DNA of 46,731 nt from Eubacterium sp. (GCA_024698585.1 JAILRB010000018.1:1-46731); one strand, 5' to 3'; numbered from the stretch's first letter, positions 31,508-40,618 are shown. Translations and numbers: made by a program. Notes: generated from the letters alone by a model not told the origin.

Positions 31508-32335
31508 ATGTATAAAGTAATAATTGTAGATGATGAACCGATCATCTGCGAAGGGCTTCGCATCAGTGTGAAATGGGAAGAATATAATTGCGAAGTCGTA
31601 GGTACCGCAGGAAACGGTTTGGAAGGGTTAGAGTTAGTAAGGGAGTTACATCCCGATATAATTTTTTCGGATATATCCATGAATAACATGGACGGACTTG
31701 CCATGGTAGCAGCGATTAAATCAGAATTTCCACGGACAGAAGTTTGTTTACTGACTGGATATCGAAATTTTGAATACGCTCAGCAGGCGATTAAACTCGG
31801 GGTGACAAGATATTTATTGAAACCTTCTCAGATGGATGAAATTCATGAAGCCATCGAGTGTATGACGAACAACTTGAGTAATGACTTGGAAGAACAGCAT
31901 ATCGAGGGAAAAATATGGAATGTTTCGGATAAGAAAGAAAAATATCTGTATGAAAACTTTATTAAGAATCGTCCGGAGGTAGATCCGGATTCTGATTCTA
32001 AAATTAAGGAAACAGAAGCAAACAACTATATTGCCAAAAAAGCACTGGAATATATGTATGACAATTACAAAATGAAATTATCCCTGAAGGAAGTTTCTGA
32101 GTATTGTTATATCAGCAGTTGGCATTTAAGTAAGTTATTGAACCAGTATACAGGAAGAGGGTTCTTTGAAATCGTGAATAAAATCCGTGTGGATGAAGCA
32201 AAGAAGCTTCTTAGAACTACTGCGTATAAAGTGCAGGATGTGGCAGATATGGTTGGATTTGTGGATGTTGCTCATTTTTCAAGAATATTTAAAAACTACG
32301 AAGGAATTGCTCCTTCGGAGTATCGACATCAGTAA
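31508..32335 (+). CDS. YesN-type response regulator with AraC DNA-binding domain
   Basis: 275 residues from the ATG at 31508 (MYKVIIVDDEP; GAGGAG 5 bases upstream). An upstream in-frame start would add a tail without a ribosome binding site. Receiver domain about 1-120: acidic DDE, phospho-acceptor D55 in FSDISMNNMDG, LTGYRNFEYAQQAIKLGV and K in YLLKPSQ. A short linker leads to two AraC helix-turn-helix motifs (about 178-275: LSLKEVSEYCYISSWHLSKLLNQYTG and VQDVADMVGFVDVAHFSRIFKNYEG). Most YesN regulators are ~500 residues with a middle region; this one lacks it, a compact form. It is the partner of the kinase at 26125 and probably activates the importer and nag genes. Confidence 0.93.
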   Translation: MYKVIIVDDEPIICEGLRISVKWEEYNCEVVGTAGNGLEGLELVRELHPDIIFSDISMNNMDGLAMVAAIKSEFPRTEVCLLTGYRNFEYAQQAIKLGVTRYLLKPSQMDEIHEAIECMTNNLSNDLEEQHIEGKIWNVSDKKEKYLYENFIKNRPEVDPDSDSKIKETEANNYIAKKALEYMYDNYKMKLSLKEVSEYCYISSWHLSKLLNQYTGRGFFEIVNKIRVDEAKKLLRTTAYKVQDVADMVGFVDVAHFSRIFKNYEGIAPSEYRHQ

Positions 32336-32395
32336 GAATCCACGGAAGACTTCTCAAAGCCGGCTGTGGAAAACAGTGAAATTTAGGAGGCTAAA

Positions 32396-33127
32396 ATGAG
32401 AATTATTAAAGCGCCGGACTATCAGTCCATGAGTAGAATGGCAGCAAACATTATTTCTGCACAGATTATTATGAAACCGAAATGTGTATTAGGACTTGCA
32501 ACAGGATCCACACCACTTGGAATATATGCACAGTTAATTGACTGGTACAAGAAAGGCGATTTAGATTTTAGTGAAGTTCAGACCATTAACTTAGACGAAT
32601 ATAAGGGACTGGCACCGGATAACGATCAGAGTTATCGTTATTTCATGAACCAGAACCTTTTCAATCACATAAACATTGACATGAAGAACACATATGTTCC
32701 GGATGGCCTGGAAATGGATAGCGAAAAGGCATGTAATGATTACAACAACATTATCCTGAATTCCGGAGGTGTTGACATGCAGCTGTTGGGATTAGGAAAC
32801 AACGGACACATTGGATTTAACGAACCGGACGAAGCTTTTGAAAAGATGACCCATTGTGTGAAACTTGCAGAAAGTACAGTTCAGGCAAACTCAAGATTTT
32901 TTGAAACCATTGATGAAGTCCCAAAGGAAGCCTATACTATGGGAATTAAATCCATCATGCAGGCAAGAAAGATTGTCGTAGTAGTAAACGGAAGTGGAAA
33001 AGCGCAGATCGTAAAGGATGCATTTTTCGGACCGGTTACTCCAAAGGTTCCGGCATCAGTACTCCAGTTACACAATGACGTAACTTTAGTAGGGGATGCG
33101 GAAGCATTGGCTTTATTAGATTTATAA
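32396..33127 (+). CDS. nagB: Glucosamine-6-phosphate deaminase
   Basis: 243 residues, the normal length of the Gram-positive form. It converts glucosamine-6-phosphate to fructose-6-phosphate and ammonia. Motifs: LGLATGSTPLGIY (phosphate loop, about 34-46), INLDEYKG with the catalytic Asp, LGLGNNGHIGFNEP with the general-base His region (about 128-142) and KAQIVKDAF near the C-terminus. It follows the response regulator by 60 bp and precedes nagA by 52 bp. TTAGGAGG lies before the ATG. Confidence 0.96.
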   Translation: MRIIKAPDYQSMSRMAANIISAQIIMKPKCVLGLATGSTPLGIYAQLIDWYKKGDLDFSEVQTINLDEYKGLAPDNDQSYRYFMNQNLFNHINIDMKNTYVPDGLEMDSEKACNDYNNIILNSGGVDMQLLGLGNNGHIGFNEPDEAFEKMTHCVKLAESTVQANSRFFETIDEVPKEAYTMGIKSIMQARKIVVVVNGSGKAQIVKDAFFGPVTPKVPASVLQLHNDVTLVGDAEALALLDL

Positions 33128-33134
33128 GAAGGAA

Positions 33135-33160
33135 AAGGGATGTGTGAAAACATATCCCTT
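33135..33160 (+). other. nagB-nagA intercistronic hairpin with GAAA tetraloop
   Basis: AAGGGATGTGT (33135-33145) pairs with ACATATCCCTT (33150-33160) with one G-T pair; the loop is GAAA, a stable GNRA tetraloop. No T-run follows. It likely tunes mRNA stability between the two genes. Confidence 0.6.
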
Positions 33161-33179
33161 AAATTATAGGAGAGATAAA

Positions 33180-34301
33180 ATGATTATTAAAAATGGTTTA
33201 GTATATATGGAGGACTTTCATTTTCGTGAAGTGAACATTAAGTGTATTGACGGAGTGATTCAGAAAATTACGGACGCGGAGATTGAACCGGAGATTGGTG
33301 AAGAAGTCATTGATGCGGCAGGAATGAAGGTGATTCCGGGATTGACGGATATTCATTTCCATGGATGCATGAATTATGACCTTTGTGATGCGACAGATGA
33401 AGCCATTACCGCAATGGCGACTTATCAGAAATCAAAGGGGGTAACCACCATTTGCCCGGCAACTATGACGCTGCCAAAAGATAAACTGATGGAAATCGTA
33501 AACGTGGCAGCAAATCATCAGAGAGAAGAGGGCGAAGCGGAACTGATTGGTATTAATTTGGAAGGACCGTTTATTTCTCCGGACAGAGTGGGAGCGCAGA
33601 ATCCGAAGTTTGTGCATCGGGCAGATGCAGGATTTTTGAGAGATTTGATTCAGGCATCTAAAGGACTGACAAAATTGGTGACTATTGCGCCGGAAGAAGA
33701 GGGTGCGTTAGAATGCATCAGTGATTTAAAGGATGAAATCAAGTTTTCCATCGGACATACCATGGCAAATTATGATGAAACTGTTGCAGGAATTAAGGCT
33801 GGAGTCAGACATATGACACATATGTTTAATGCTATGCCGGGGCTGACTCATAGAGCACCGGGACCAATTGCAGCGGCAGTGGAAACACCGGGGATGACGG
33901 TGGAATTAATCTGTGACGGATATCATATTAATCCGGCAATGATTCGTTTGGCATTCCGGATGTTTGGACCGGACCGCATCATTACAATCAGTGATAGCTG
34001 CAGGGCTTGCGGAATGGAACCGGGAGCATATGAACTGGGGGGACAGACAGTTTATTTGAAGGATGGTGTAGCAAGATTGGAAGATGGGACCATTGCTGCC
34101 AGTGCAACGAATATTTATGACTGTATGGTGAATACAATTCAGTATGGTGTGCCGGAAGAGTTGGCGGTTCGTGCGGCAACTTACAATCCAGCGAAGGCAA
34201 TCGGAATGGAAAATATGTATGGTTCCATTTCCGAAGGCAAAAAAGCAAATCTGGTGATCGTAAATATGGATTATGAAATTCAGCAGGTAATCGGGCAATA
34301 A
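33180..34301 (+). CDS. nagA: N-acetylglucosamine-6-phosphate deacetylase
   Basis: 373 residues from the ATG at 33180 (AGGAG at 33168-33172, 7 bases upstream). An in-frame GTG at 33144 overlaps the hairpin and lacks a ribosome binding site. It removes acetate from GlcNAc-6-phosphate to give GlcN-6-phosphate for NagB. Amidohydrolase motifs: TDIHFHG (metal site), GINLEGPFISPDRVGAQNP with the metal-binding Glu, IGHTMANYDET and HMTHMFNAM with metal His residues, and TISDSCRACGM with the catalytic Asp. Last gene of the sugar locus; the greA promoter follows at once. Confidence 0.96.
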   Translation: MIIKNGLVYMEDFHFREVNIKCIDGVIQKITDAEIEPEIGEEVIDAAGMKVIPGLTDIHFHGCMNYDLCDATDEAITAMATYQKSKGVTTICPATMTLPKDKLMEIVNVAANHQREEGEAELIGINLEGPFISPDRVGAQNPKFVHRADAGFLRDLIQASKGLTKLVTIAPEEEGALECISDLKDEIKFSIGHTMANYDETVAGIKAGVRHMTHMFNAMPGLTHRAPGPIAAAVETPGMTVELICDGYHINPAMIRLAFRMFGPDRIITISDSCRACGMEPGAYELGGQTVYLKDGVARLEDGTIAASATNIYDCMVNTIQYGVPEELAVRAATYNPAKAIGMENMYGSISEGKKANLVIVNMDYEIQQVIGQ

Positions 34302-34323
34302 AGAGAAAAGAAGTGCCAAAACA

Positions 34324-34353
34324 TTGACAAATAGGGGTATTGTAGGCTATTAT
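34324..34353 (+). promoter_or_regulatory. Promoter of greA-lysS
   Basis: TTGACA (34324-34329), an 18-bp spacer, TATTAT (34348-34353). The leader is short; TGGAGG precedes greA. Confidence 0.8.
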
Positions 34354-34388
34354 AAAGTGTAAAACTCGAGTAATGGAGGAATTGAAAA

Positions 34389-34871
34389 ATGGCAGATAGC
34401 ATTAAGAAGAATATTCTGACTCATGAAGGTCTTCAGGAATTAGAAACTGAGTTAGAAGATTTAAAAGTAAATCGTAGAAAAGATATTGCTCAGAAATTGA
34501 AAGAAGCAAGAGCTCAGGGTGACTTATCAGAAAACGCTGAATACGATGCAGCAAAAGATGAGCAGAGAGATATCGAAGCCAGAATTGAAGAAATTGAAAA
34601 GATTTTGAAAAACGTTGAAGTCGTAAGTGCAGAGGACGTTGATGATACAAAGATTAACATTGGTTGTCACATCAAAATTCATGATTATGAATATGATGAA
34701 GATTTAGAATTCAGTATTGTTGGTTCTACACAGGCGAACAGCCTTCATGGAAAAATTTCCAATGAATCTCCACTTGGTTCTGCTTTAATCGGTCACGAAG
34801 TTGGCGATGAAGTAGAAGTAGAAATGGGAGAATCCGTTAACAAATATAAAGTATTGGAAATCAATAAATAA
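34389..34871 (+). CDS. greA: Transcription elongation factor GreA
   Basis: 160 residues, the standard length. It rescues backtracked RNA polymerase by stimulating cleavage of the nascent RNA. The N-terminal coiled coil (about 8-75: LTHEGLQELETELEDLKVNRRK, KEARAQGDLSENAEYDAAKDEQ with the acidic tip) and the C-terminal FKBP-like domain (about 80-160, ending GESVNKYKVLEINK) are complete. It is followed after 76 bp by lysS, an arrangement seen in other Clostridia; a hairpin lies between. Confidence 0.97.
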   Translation: MADSIKKNILTHEGLQELETELEDLKVNRRKDIAQKLKEARAQGDLSENAEYDAAKDEQRDIEARIEEIEKILKNVEVVSAEDVDDTKINIGCHIKIHDYEYDEDLEFSIVGSTQANSLHGKISNESPLGSALIGHEVGDEVEVEMGESVNKYKVLEINK

Positions 34872-34887
34872 GGGATTGAAACATGAC

Positions 34888-34917
34888 GACTCAGATATTC
34901 GAAAGATTATCTGAGTC
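34888..34917 (+). other. greA-lysS intercistronic hairpin
   Basis: GACTCAGATA (34888-34897) pairs with TATCTGAGTC (34908-34917). Only ATTT follows, so partial termination is possible. No T-box features are seen. Confidence 0.6.
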
Positions 34918-34947
34918 ATTTCTAAGATAAAGAAAAGGAGTAGTGTA

Positions 34948-36450
34948 ATGGCACAGGAAAATAACAATGGTCAGCCAACGAATCTCAAGCAGCTGTTAAA
35001 GGTGCGTCGTGATAAACTGGCTGAATTGCAGGAAAATGGCAAGGACCCATATCAGATTACAAAGTATGATGTAACACATCACAGTACAGAAATTAAAGAT
35101 AACTTTGATACTATGGAAGGACAGATTGTAAGCATTGCAGGCCGTATTATGTTAAAGCGTGTAATGGGTAAGGCTTCCTTCTGTAACGTTCAGGACAGAG
35201 ATGGAAACATTCAGGTTTATGTTGCCAGAGACAGTCTTGGAGAAGAACCATTTGATGAATATAAGGCATTCAAGAGAATGGATATCGGTGATATCGTGGG
35301 AATCAAGGGTGAAGTATTCCGTACAAAGATGGGAGAAATTTCCATCCATGCCACCGAAGTTACTTTACTGACAAAGAGCTTACAGATTTTACCGGAAAAA
35401 TTCCATGGAATGACTAATGCAGATCTGAAATATCGTCAGAGATATGTGGATTTGATCATGGATCAGAAGTCCAAGGAAACATTCATCAAGCGTTCTAAGA
35501 TTATTAAGGAAATCCGTAACTTCTTAGATGCAAAGGATTTCATGGAAGTAGAAACACCGATGTTGGTGCACAATGCCGGTGGTGCTGCAGCAAGACCATT
35601 TGAAACACATTACAATTCCTTGGATGAAGATGTAAAACTTCGTATTTCTTTGGAATTATACTTAAAGAGATTAATTGTAGGTGGTTTGGAACGAGTATAC
35701 GAAATCGGACGTGTATTCCGTAACGAAGGTGTTGATACCAGACATAATCCGGAATTTACATTGATGGAATTATATCAGGCGTACACAGACTACTACGGAA
35801 TGATGGACTTAACAGAAGAAATGTTTAAGTATCTGGCTGAAAAAGTTGTGGGAAGCACAAAGTTTACTTACAACGGCATTGAAATTGATTTCAGCAAGCC
35901 ATTCGAACGTATTACAATGAATGATTGTATTAAGAAATATACAGGCATTGACTTTGATGAAGTAAAGACTGACGAAGAAGCAAAGGCATTGGCAAAAGAA
36001 CATCATGTAGAGTTCGAAGAACGTCACTGCAAGGGCGATATCGTAAACCTCTTCTTCGAAGAATTCTGTGAAAAGAATTTAATTCAGCCTACTTTCGTTA
36101 TGGACCATCCAATTGCAATCAGCCCATTAACAAAGAAGAAACCGGAGGATCCGGAAAAGGTAGAGCGTTTCGAATTATTCATCAACACATGGGAAATGTG
36201 TAACGCATATTCAGAGCTTAACGATCCAATCGATCAGAGAGAACGTTTTGCTGCACAGGAAGAAGCTTTTGCAGCTGGTGATGATGAAGCAGAACACACG
36301 GATGAAGACTTCTTAAATGCATTGGAAATCGGTATGCCTCCTACAGGTGGTATTGGATACGGAATTGACAGATTGGTAATGTTATTAACAGATAGCCAGG
36401 CAATTAGAGACGTATTATTATTCCCTACGTTGAAGACAATTAAAAAATAA
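34948..36450 (+). CDS. lysS: Lysyl-tRNA synthetase, class II
   Basis: 500 residues, full length. It attaches lysine to tRNA-Lys. The N-terminal OB-fold anticodon-binding domain (about 55-150: [26 protein letters not shown]) is followed by the class II core: motif 1 near [28 protein letters not shown], motif 2 [25 protein letters not shown], and motif 3 [14 protein letters not shown] near the C-terminus. [15 protein letters not shown] binds lysine. It is probably transcribed with greA and ends at its own terminator. GGAG precedes the ATG. Confidence 0.98.
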   Translation: MAQENNNGQPTNLKQLLKVRRDKLAELQENGKDPYQITKYDVTHHSTEIKDNFDTMEGQIVSIAGRIMLKRVMGKASFCNVQDRDGNIQVYVARDSLGEEPFDEYKAFKRMDIGDIVGIKGEVFRTKMGEISIHATEVTLLTKSLQILPEKFHGMTNADLKYRQRYVDLIMDQKSKETFIKRSKIIKEIRNFLDAKDFMEVETPMLVHNAGGAAARPFETHYNSLDEDVKLRISLELYLKRLIVGGLERVYEIGRVFRNEGVDTRHNPEFTLMELYQAYTDYYGMMDLTEEMFKYLAEKVVGSTKFTYNGIEIDFSKPFERITMNDCIKKYTGIDFDEVKTDEEAKALAKEHHVEFEERHCKGDIVNLFFEEFCEKNLIQPTFVMDHPIAISPLTKKKPEDPEKVERFELFINTWEMCNAYSELNDPIDQRERFAAQEEAFAAGDDEAEHTDEDFLNALEIGMPPTGGIGYGIDRLVMLLTDSQAIRDVLLFPTLKTIKK

Positions 36451-36460
36451 AACGTGTAGA

Positions 36461-36496
36461 AATGGAGTTCCCATACTTTGGAAATTCCATTTTTTC
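36461..36496 (+). terminator. Terminator of lysS
   Basis: AATGGAGTTCC (36461-36471) pairs with GGAAATTCCATT (36480-36491) with one bulge, followed by TTTTT. Confidence 0.85.
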
Positions 36497-36512
36497 TTTT
36501 CACAGAAAGTCT

Positions 36513-36553
36513 TTTCAATCTGAAATCAAATCAAGTATACTAGAACTAGTATA
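36513..36553 (+). promoter_or_regulatory. Promoter with palindromic operator before the hydrolase gene
   Basis: TTTCAA (36513-36518), 17-bp spacer, TATACT (36536-36541). The -10 is the left half of a perfect palindrome TATACTAG-AA-CTAGTATA (36536-36553), so a bound repressor would block transcription. No regulator gene is adjacent. Confidence 0.55.
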
Positions 36554-36595
36554 TTTAAAATGGACGGATTCATTAAGTGGTGAAAGGAGATGCCT

Positions 36596-37384
36596 ATGAG
36601 TATTGAAATAAAAAGCATTACGACGAAACGGTCAACTATGAAATATTTTGTGTTTGGAACGGGAGATAAGGATTTTATTTTGGTTCCGGGCGTGGGAATC
36701 AGAGATAATACATTAAGTGCTGATGCAATTGTGGAATATTATAAGCCTTTTTGGGAGGAGTACAAAGTTTATGTATTTGATATCCGGGAGGAACTTCCGG
36801 AGCAATACACCATCGATGACATGATGGAGGATATGTATGAGGCCATTACCAGCCTTGGGGTTCGGAAGGCTTATTTCAACGGTTGCTCCATGGGGGGCAT
36901 GATTGTACAGCGGATGGAAATCAAACATCCGGAAGTGGTAATCAAGGGGGTTTTATCTTCTACCATTTGTACGATATCAAATCAGGCGAAGGAGACGCTA
37001 ACTTCCTGGAGGGATTTGACTGCAGCAGGAGACCTGAAAAAATTGGCGGATTATTCCTGTCAGCAGGTGTATACGAAATCTTTTTATGAGAAGTTTTATG
37101 ATTTTTTAGTGGACTATCATGTGAATGCAGATGCGGAAGATGCGAGACGATTTATTGTTCAAATCAATGCAATTCTGGACTATGATAACAAGGAAGTAGG
37201 GGAGACAAAGCCAAAGAATCTGGTGATAACGGCAAAAGGGGATCAGACATTCTTCTATAAAGAGTCAGTGAATATGGCAGAAAAAATTGGATGTGAGGCG
37301 TTGGTTTATGAAGGGTTCTCTCATGCAGTTTATGATGAAGCTCCGGACTATTTGGAACAGGTAAAGGCATTTTTTGAAAATTAG
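36596..37384 (+). CDS. Alpha/beta hydrolase
   Basis: 262 residues from the ATG at 36596, 6 bases from GGAG (36586-36589); an ATG two codons earlier overlaps that site. The alpha/beta hydrolase fold has an oxyanion loop (LVPGVGIRDN, where HGxxG is more usual), the nucleophile elbow NGCSMGG, an acid in ITAKGDQTFF and the catalytic His in GFSHAVYD. No signal peptide. Substrate unknown; esterase or lactonase activity is plausible. It converges with the glycosyltransferase operon, from which a bidirectional terminator separates it. Confidence 0.85.
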   Translation: MSIEIKSITTKRSTMKYFVFGTGDKDFILVPGVGIRDNTLSADAIVEYYKPFWEEYKVYVFDIREELPEQYTIDDMMEDMYEAITSLGVRKAYFNGCSMGGMIVQRMEIKHPEVVIKGVLSSTICTISNQAKETLTSWRDLTAAGDLKKLADYSCQQVYTKSFYEKFYDFLVDYHVNADAEDARRFIVQINAILDYDNKEVGETKPKNLVITAKGDQTFFYKESVNMAEKIGCEALVYEGFSHAVYDEAPDYLEQVKAFFEN

Positions 37385-37390
37385 AACAAG

Positions 37391-37434
37391 TAAAAGGACG
37401 ATTCAGGTTCATGACCTAAATCGTCCTCTTTTAT
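37391..37434. terminator. Bidirectional terminator between convergent genes
   Basis: AGGACGATTCAGGT (37395-37408) pairs with ACCTAAATCGTCCT (37414-37427) with one mismatch. CTTTTATTT follows on the plus strand and TTTTACTTG on the minus strand. Confidence 0.85.
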
Positions 37435-38360
37435 TTATCTTTTTCCATATTTACCCGAATCAGTTCCAACTCGAAGTCTTGACGGTTTTTCTTCTTAATA
37501 TTGGATAATACCATTCCTGCAAATAAAGAGATGATTGCGGCAATGGTGGTAAATCCACAAACAACCAGTGTTGGAATCTTATCCACGAGACCGGTATCTA
37601 GGTATTCCTTAAAGACCGGAATGAAAAAAATCAGGTTGATTATCATCAGAAGAATCGAAATAATGGAGCAATAAAGCATTGGTCTGTAATTTCGAAACAG
37701 TCTGAAAACCGTGAATAAAACCTTGACACCATCCGGAAGGGTGGATAACTTCGAATCGGAATCCTGGGTCCTGTCGCGGTAATCCACAGGGACGTTTTCA
37801 ATATACATATTTTTATCTACTGCATGAATGCTCATTTCGGTTTCAATTTCAAATCCCTTGGAAATAATCGGGAAGGTTTTTACGAACTGAAAACTAAAAG
37901 CCCGGTATCCGGTCATAATATCCCGAATATCGCTTCGAAACAAACTATTGATATAAGATCTTACCAGAACATTCCCGAAGCCATGGAAGCGTCGTCTGTT
38001 CTCGGAAAAATAAGTAGAAGATAGTCGGTCGCCGATTACCATGTCAGCATTGTGGAAAAGAACCCGGTCTGCCATTTCTCGTGCACTTTCCGCCGGATAG
38101 GTATCATCTCCGTCTACCATTAAATAACATTCTGCCTGAATTTCGCGAAACATACGGCGAATGACATTTCCCTTTCCCTGTTGATATTCATAACGCACCA
38201 CAGCACCGGCTTCCTTAGCGAACTGATCTGTTCCGTCAGTGGAATTATTGTCATAAACATAAATGACAGCTTCCGGTAGGGCGTTTTGAAAATCGCGAAT
38301 TACCTTCTGTATTGTTTTGCTTTCATTGTAGCATGGGATTAAAACAGCAATTTTATCCAA
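37431..38360 (-). CDS. Glycosyltransferase family 2, DPM1/GtrB-like, membrane-anchored
   Basis: 309 residues. GT-A domain about 1-215: AVLIPCYNESKTI, YVYDNNSTDGTDQFA, YEYQQGKGNVIR, LMVDGDDTYPAE (the DGDDT metal motif) and MTGYRAFSFQFVKTFP. Two C-terminal membrane segments (about 230-252, 268-290) anchor it, as in enzymes that charge undecaprenyl or dolichyl phosphate with a sugar. The preceding gene, 19 bp upstream, is a large polytopic membrane protein, and the pair probably builds or decorates a surface glycan with lipid-linked sugar (inference). Confidence 0.9.
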   Translation of the reverse strand: MDKIAVLIPCYNESKTIQKVIRDFQNALPEAVIYVYDNNSTDGTDQFAKEAGAVVRYEYQQGKGNVIRRMFREIQAECYLMVDGDDTYPAESAREMADRVLFHNADMVIGDRLSSTYFSENRRRFHGFGNVLVRSYINSLFRSDIRDIMTGYRAFSFQFVKTFPIISKGFEIETEMSIHAVDKNMYIENVPVDYRDRTQDSDSKLSTLPDGVKVLFTVFRLFRNYRPMLYCSIISILLMIINLIFFIPVFKEYLDTGLVDKIPTLVVCGFTTIAAIISLFAGMVLSNIKKKNRQDFELELIRVNMEKDK

Positions 38361-38379
38361 TGTTGCACCTCGCTTCTTT

Positions 38380-40506
38380 TTATTGTTCGGAATAAGTCAG
38401 TTGATAAATTCCGTATTGATCCTGTCCTGATAAACAGTTACATTCAATCTGATATTGTTCCAAGAGTTTTGTGTAATCTTTCATGGAAACAATATATTTT
38501 ATATTTAATTTCTTCAGTGTTTCCGGATTCAGATGAAGCAAAATTAAATCCGGGGCAATTAATTCCACTGAGCTTTCTTCTGTTGTTAAATAAGCAAACT
38601 GATTCGCATAGCGATTCGTAAATTCTTCGTACTTGGAATCGGGATCGATAATTTCCCATTTCTTCGGATCCGGATAGAAGTTTGTGGCATCTAAAGATTT
38701 CGCACCGCATGCAAGAATGAAATTGGAAATAGGAAATGCACAGTCGGTACATAGCCATCGGCTTTCCGGTTCTTTTTCTGAAATGCTGCGAATAGTTGCA
38801 CTGATTGGATGATTGGTCACAGCACCGGAGCCCACTTCAATTGGGTTCACAGTGAAACCACATAATACCATGAGCATTACCATGGCGGAAAAGAATAGTC
38901 GCTTCTGCTGATAAATCAATAACAGTAAAAGTACGAAAAGTGCCATGGTAATCAGTAGTAACATCTTTATTCCGAAGCGATGTCCGAAAATCACGATGCT
39001 TCCGAGATATTCCTTTACTTCCGGTTTTTGAAGCACAACCGCGAGAATAACATAAACAGCCGGATAAAGGATTTTCTCGAATTTCTTTAAGAAGTCCGGG
39101 TACTTCAGAAGCATTCCAATTCCCCAAACGGTAAACAGGGTTGCAGTCCAATCATAGATGGCTCTCATACGATTACAAAAATGTAAAAACGTAAGCTTAG
39201 CAATGTCTTCAGGAATGCCCACCAGCATAAAGAACAGTTCGGCAAACATAAGAAGAATCAATGTCGTTCCCACAATCCAATCCTTGTCGTTGCTCTTTTT
39301 TAAATGGAAAAGCAGTCTTGGCGACAAAAGGAAAAAGAATGGCGCAAAATGAATGTACGTGGCAAGCTCGCAGTTATTAGAGTAATTACTGTCGAAATAT
39401 GGTAAGAAAATACTTCCGAGATTCGTAAATATCTCAGAGAAGGTACAATCTTTACCGGTTACAACTCTTTGGCCGGGATATGCGGTATTTAACAGCAGGG
39501 AAAGATCGTTTCTGGAAACAATCACAAAATAAAGAAGAACTCCCAGTGTTGGAAGGATTGTTGCTAAAAATCGAATCCAATCCTTTTTGACCAAAGTGAT
39601 ATGTTCCTTGTCACGAATCAGACACACTGTTAACAGTGGTGCCACCACATAGGCACAAGGCACCTGAAATGCCGGAAAGATGGATAAAGAAAAACCGATG
39701 GCCGAAATGATAACGGCCGCTGTGCTAATCCATTTCCATAAAGTCGTCTTTGCGGTAAAAAACCAGTAGCCGGTACAAAACAGAGCCATTGCATATAAAA
39801 TGACGATTGGCATATGCGGCATGACCAGCCATTGGATTTCCGGAGCCCAGGTAATCATGATTGCACCCACAAAGGACAATGCGCGTTTTCTTCTTGTAAG
39901 AATCAGGCATACTTCCAATGCGAACATAAAAATAAGAATGATTTCTCCGCACCAGTACCAGCTGATTCCAATTTCATTTCCGAAAAGAAGATATCCCCAC
40001 ATCATAGGTTTCCCAAGAGCCGTGATGTCTCGAACCGGACTGTAATAGTCCAGCACCATGTTGGTAGGGGAAAGACTCATTCTGGTACTGTAAAACTGGT
40101 CGTTGTTATAGGATTGAGAAAAGAACTTCATTGTGGAAACCCCGAACTCATCCGAACGAATCTGTCGGGGAGTACCGAACAAGGTGGTTTTTTCTGTAGT
40201 AATCTGAGTTGGAAAGTATTGATTATATATTCCGATGGATGAACCGCTTAACCGGAAAATGATACAGAATAAGAAGACTGCAAGGGCAATTCCCCAACGG
40301 TATCGAAAGCAGAAATCCATAATTTTTTTAGCATGTTCCGGAAAACAAGCAGCTGCAATCAAAATCAGTGCAACAAGTCCGGCAAAACAATAAATCAGAA
40401 AAGCATTGTTAAGCTTTGCATGGATAAAAAGGGCTAAAACAATAATAGCCGGAAGTATGAGTAAGAGTTGCCAATTCTCTTTTAGTTTATTCAATGCAGT
40501 TGTCAC
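38380..40506 (-). CDS. Large polytopic membrane protein, glycosyltransferase-C-like
   Basis: 708 residues from GTG at 40506 (GAGGTG 7 bases upstream). About 12-14 membrane segments fill the first ~560 residues, and a soluble extracellular C-terminal domain (about 575-708) follows. The first loop contains TPRQIRSDEFGVSTMKFFSQS, a conserved-looking acidic loop resembling the first catalytic loop of GT-C enzymes, with YYSPVRDITALGKP further on. I do not recognise a named enzyme family with certainty; DUF-type membrane proteins of this shape occur in glycan loci. First gene of a two-gene operon with the GT2 gene. No Wzx/Wzy genes are nearby. Confidence 0.75.
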   Translation of the reverse strand: MTTALNKLKENWQLLLILPAIIVLALFIHAKLNNAFLIYCFAGLVALILIAAACFPEHAKKIMDFCFRYRWGIALAVFLFCIIFRLSGSSIGIYNQYFPTQITTEKTTLFGTPRQIRSDEFGVSTMKFFSQSYNNDQFYSTRMSLSPTNMVLDYYSPVRDITALGKPMMWGYLLFGNEIGISWYWCGEIILIFMFALEVCLILTRRKRALSFVGAIMITWAPEIQWLVMPHMPIVILYAMALFCTGYWFFTAKTTLWKWISTAAVIISAIGFSLSIFPAFQVPCAYVVAPLLTVCLIRDKEHITLVKKDWIRFLATILPTLGVLLYFVIVSRNDLSLLLNTAYPGQRVVTGKDCTFSEIFTNLGSIFLPYFDSNYSNNCELATYIHFAPFFFLLSPRLLFHLKKSNDKDWIVGTTLILLMFAELFFMLVGIPEDIAKLTFLHFCNRMRAIYDWTATLFTVWGIGMLLKYPDFLKKFEKILYPAVYVILAVVLQKPEVKEYLGSIVIFGHRFGIKMLLLITMALFVLLLLLIYQQKRLFFSAMVMLMVLCGFTVNPIEVGSGAVTNHPISATIRSISEKEPESRWLCTDCAFPISNFILACGAKSLDATNFYPDPKKWEIIDPDSKYEEFTNRYANQFAYLTTEESSVELIAPDLILLHLNPETLKKLNIKYIVSMKDYTKLLEQYQIECNCLSGQDQYGIYQLTYSEQ

Positions 40507-40618
40507 AGTTATTCACCTCATCAGTTGATTCAATCCGGCGGAATCAAAGAATTCCACCTTGTTCGATTGTACTATTTTCTCAGGGGAATTTCTATAAGAA
40601 GGGAGCCGAAGGTACATA

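Noticed and set aside
34872-34947. A T-box or lysine riboswitch before lysS
   Set aside because: The gap is only 76 bp and contains one simple hairpin, with no T-box sequence or specifier loop.
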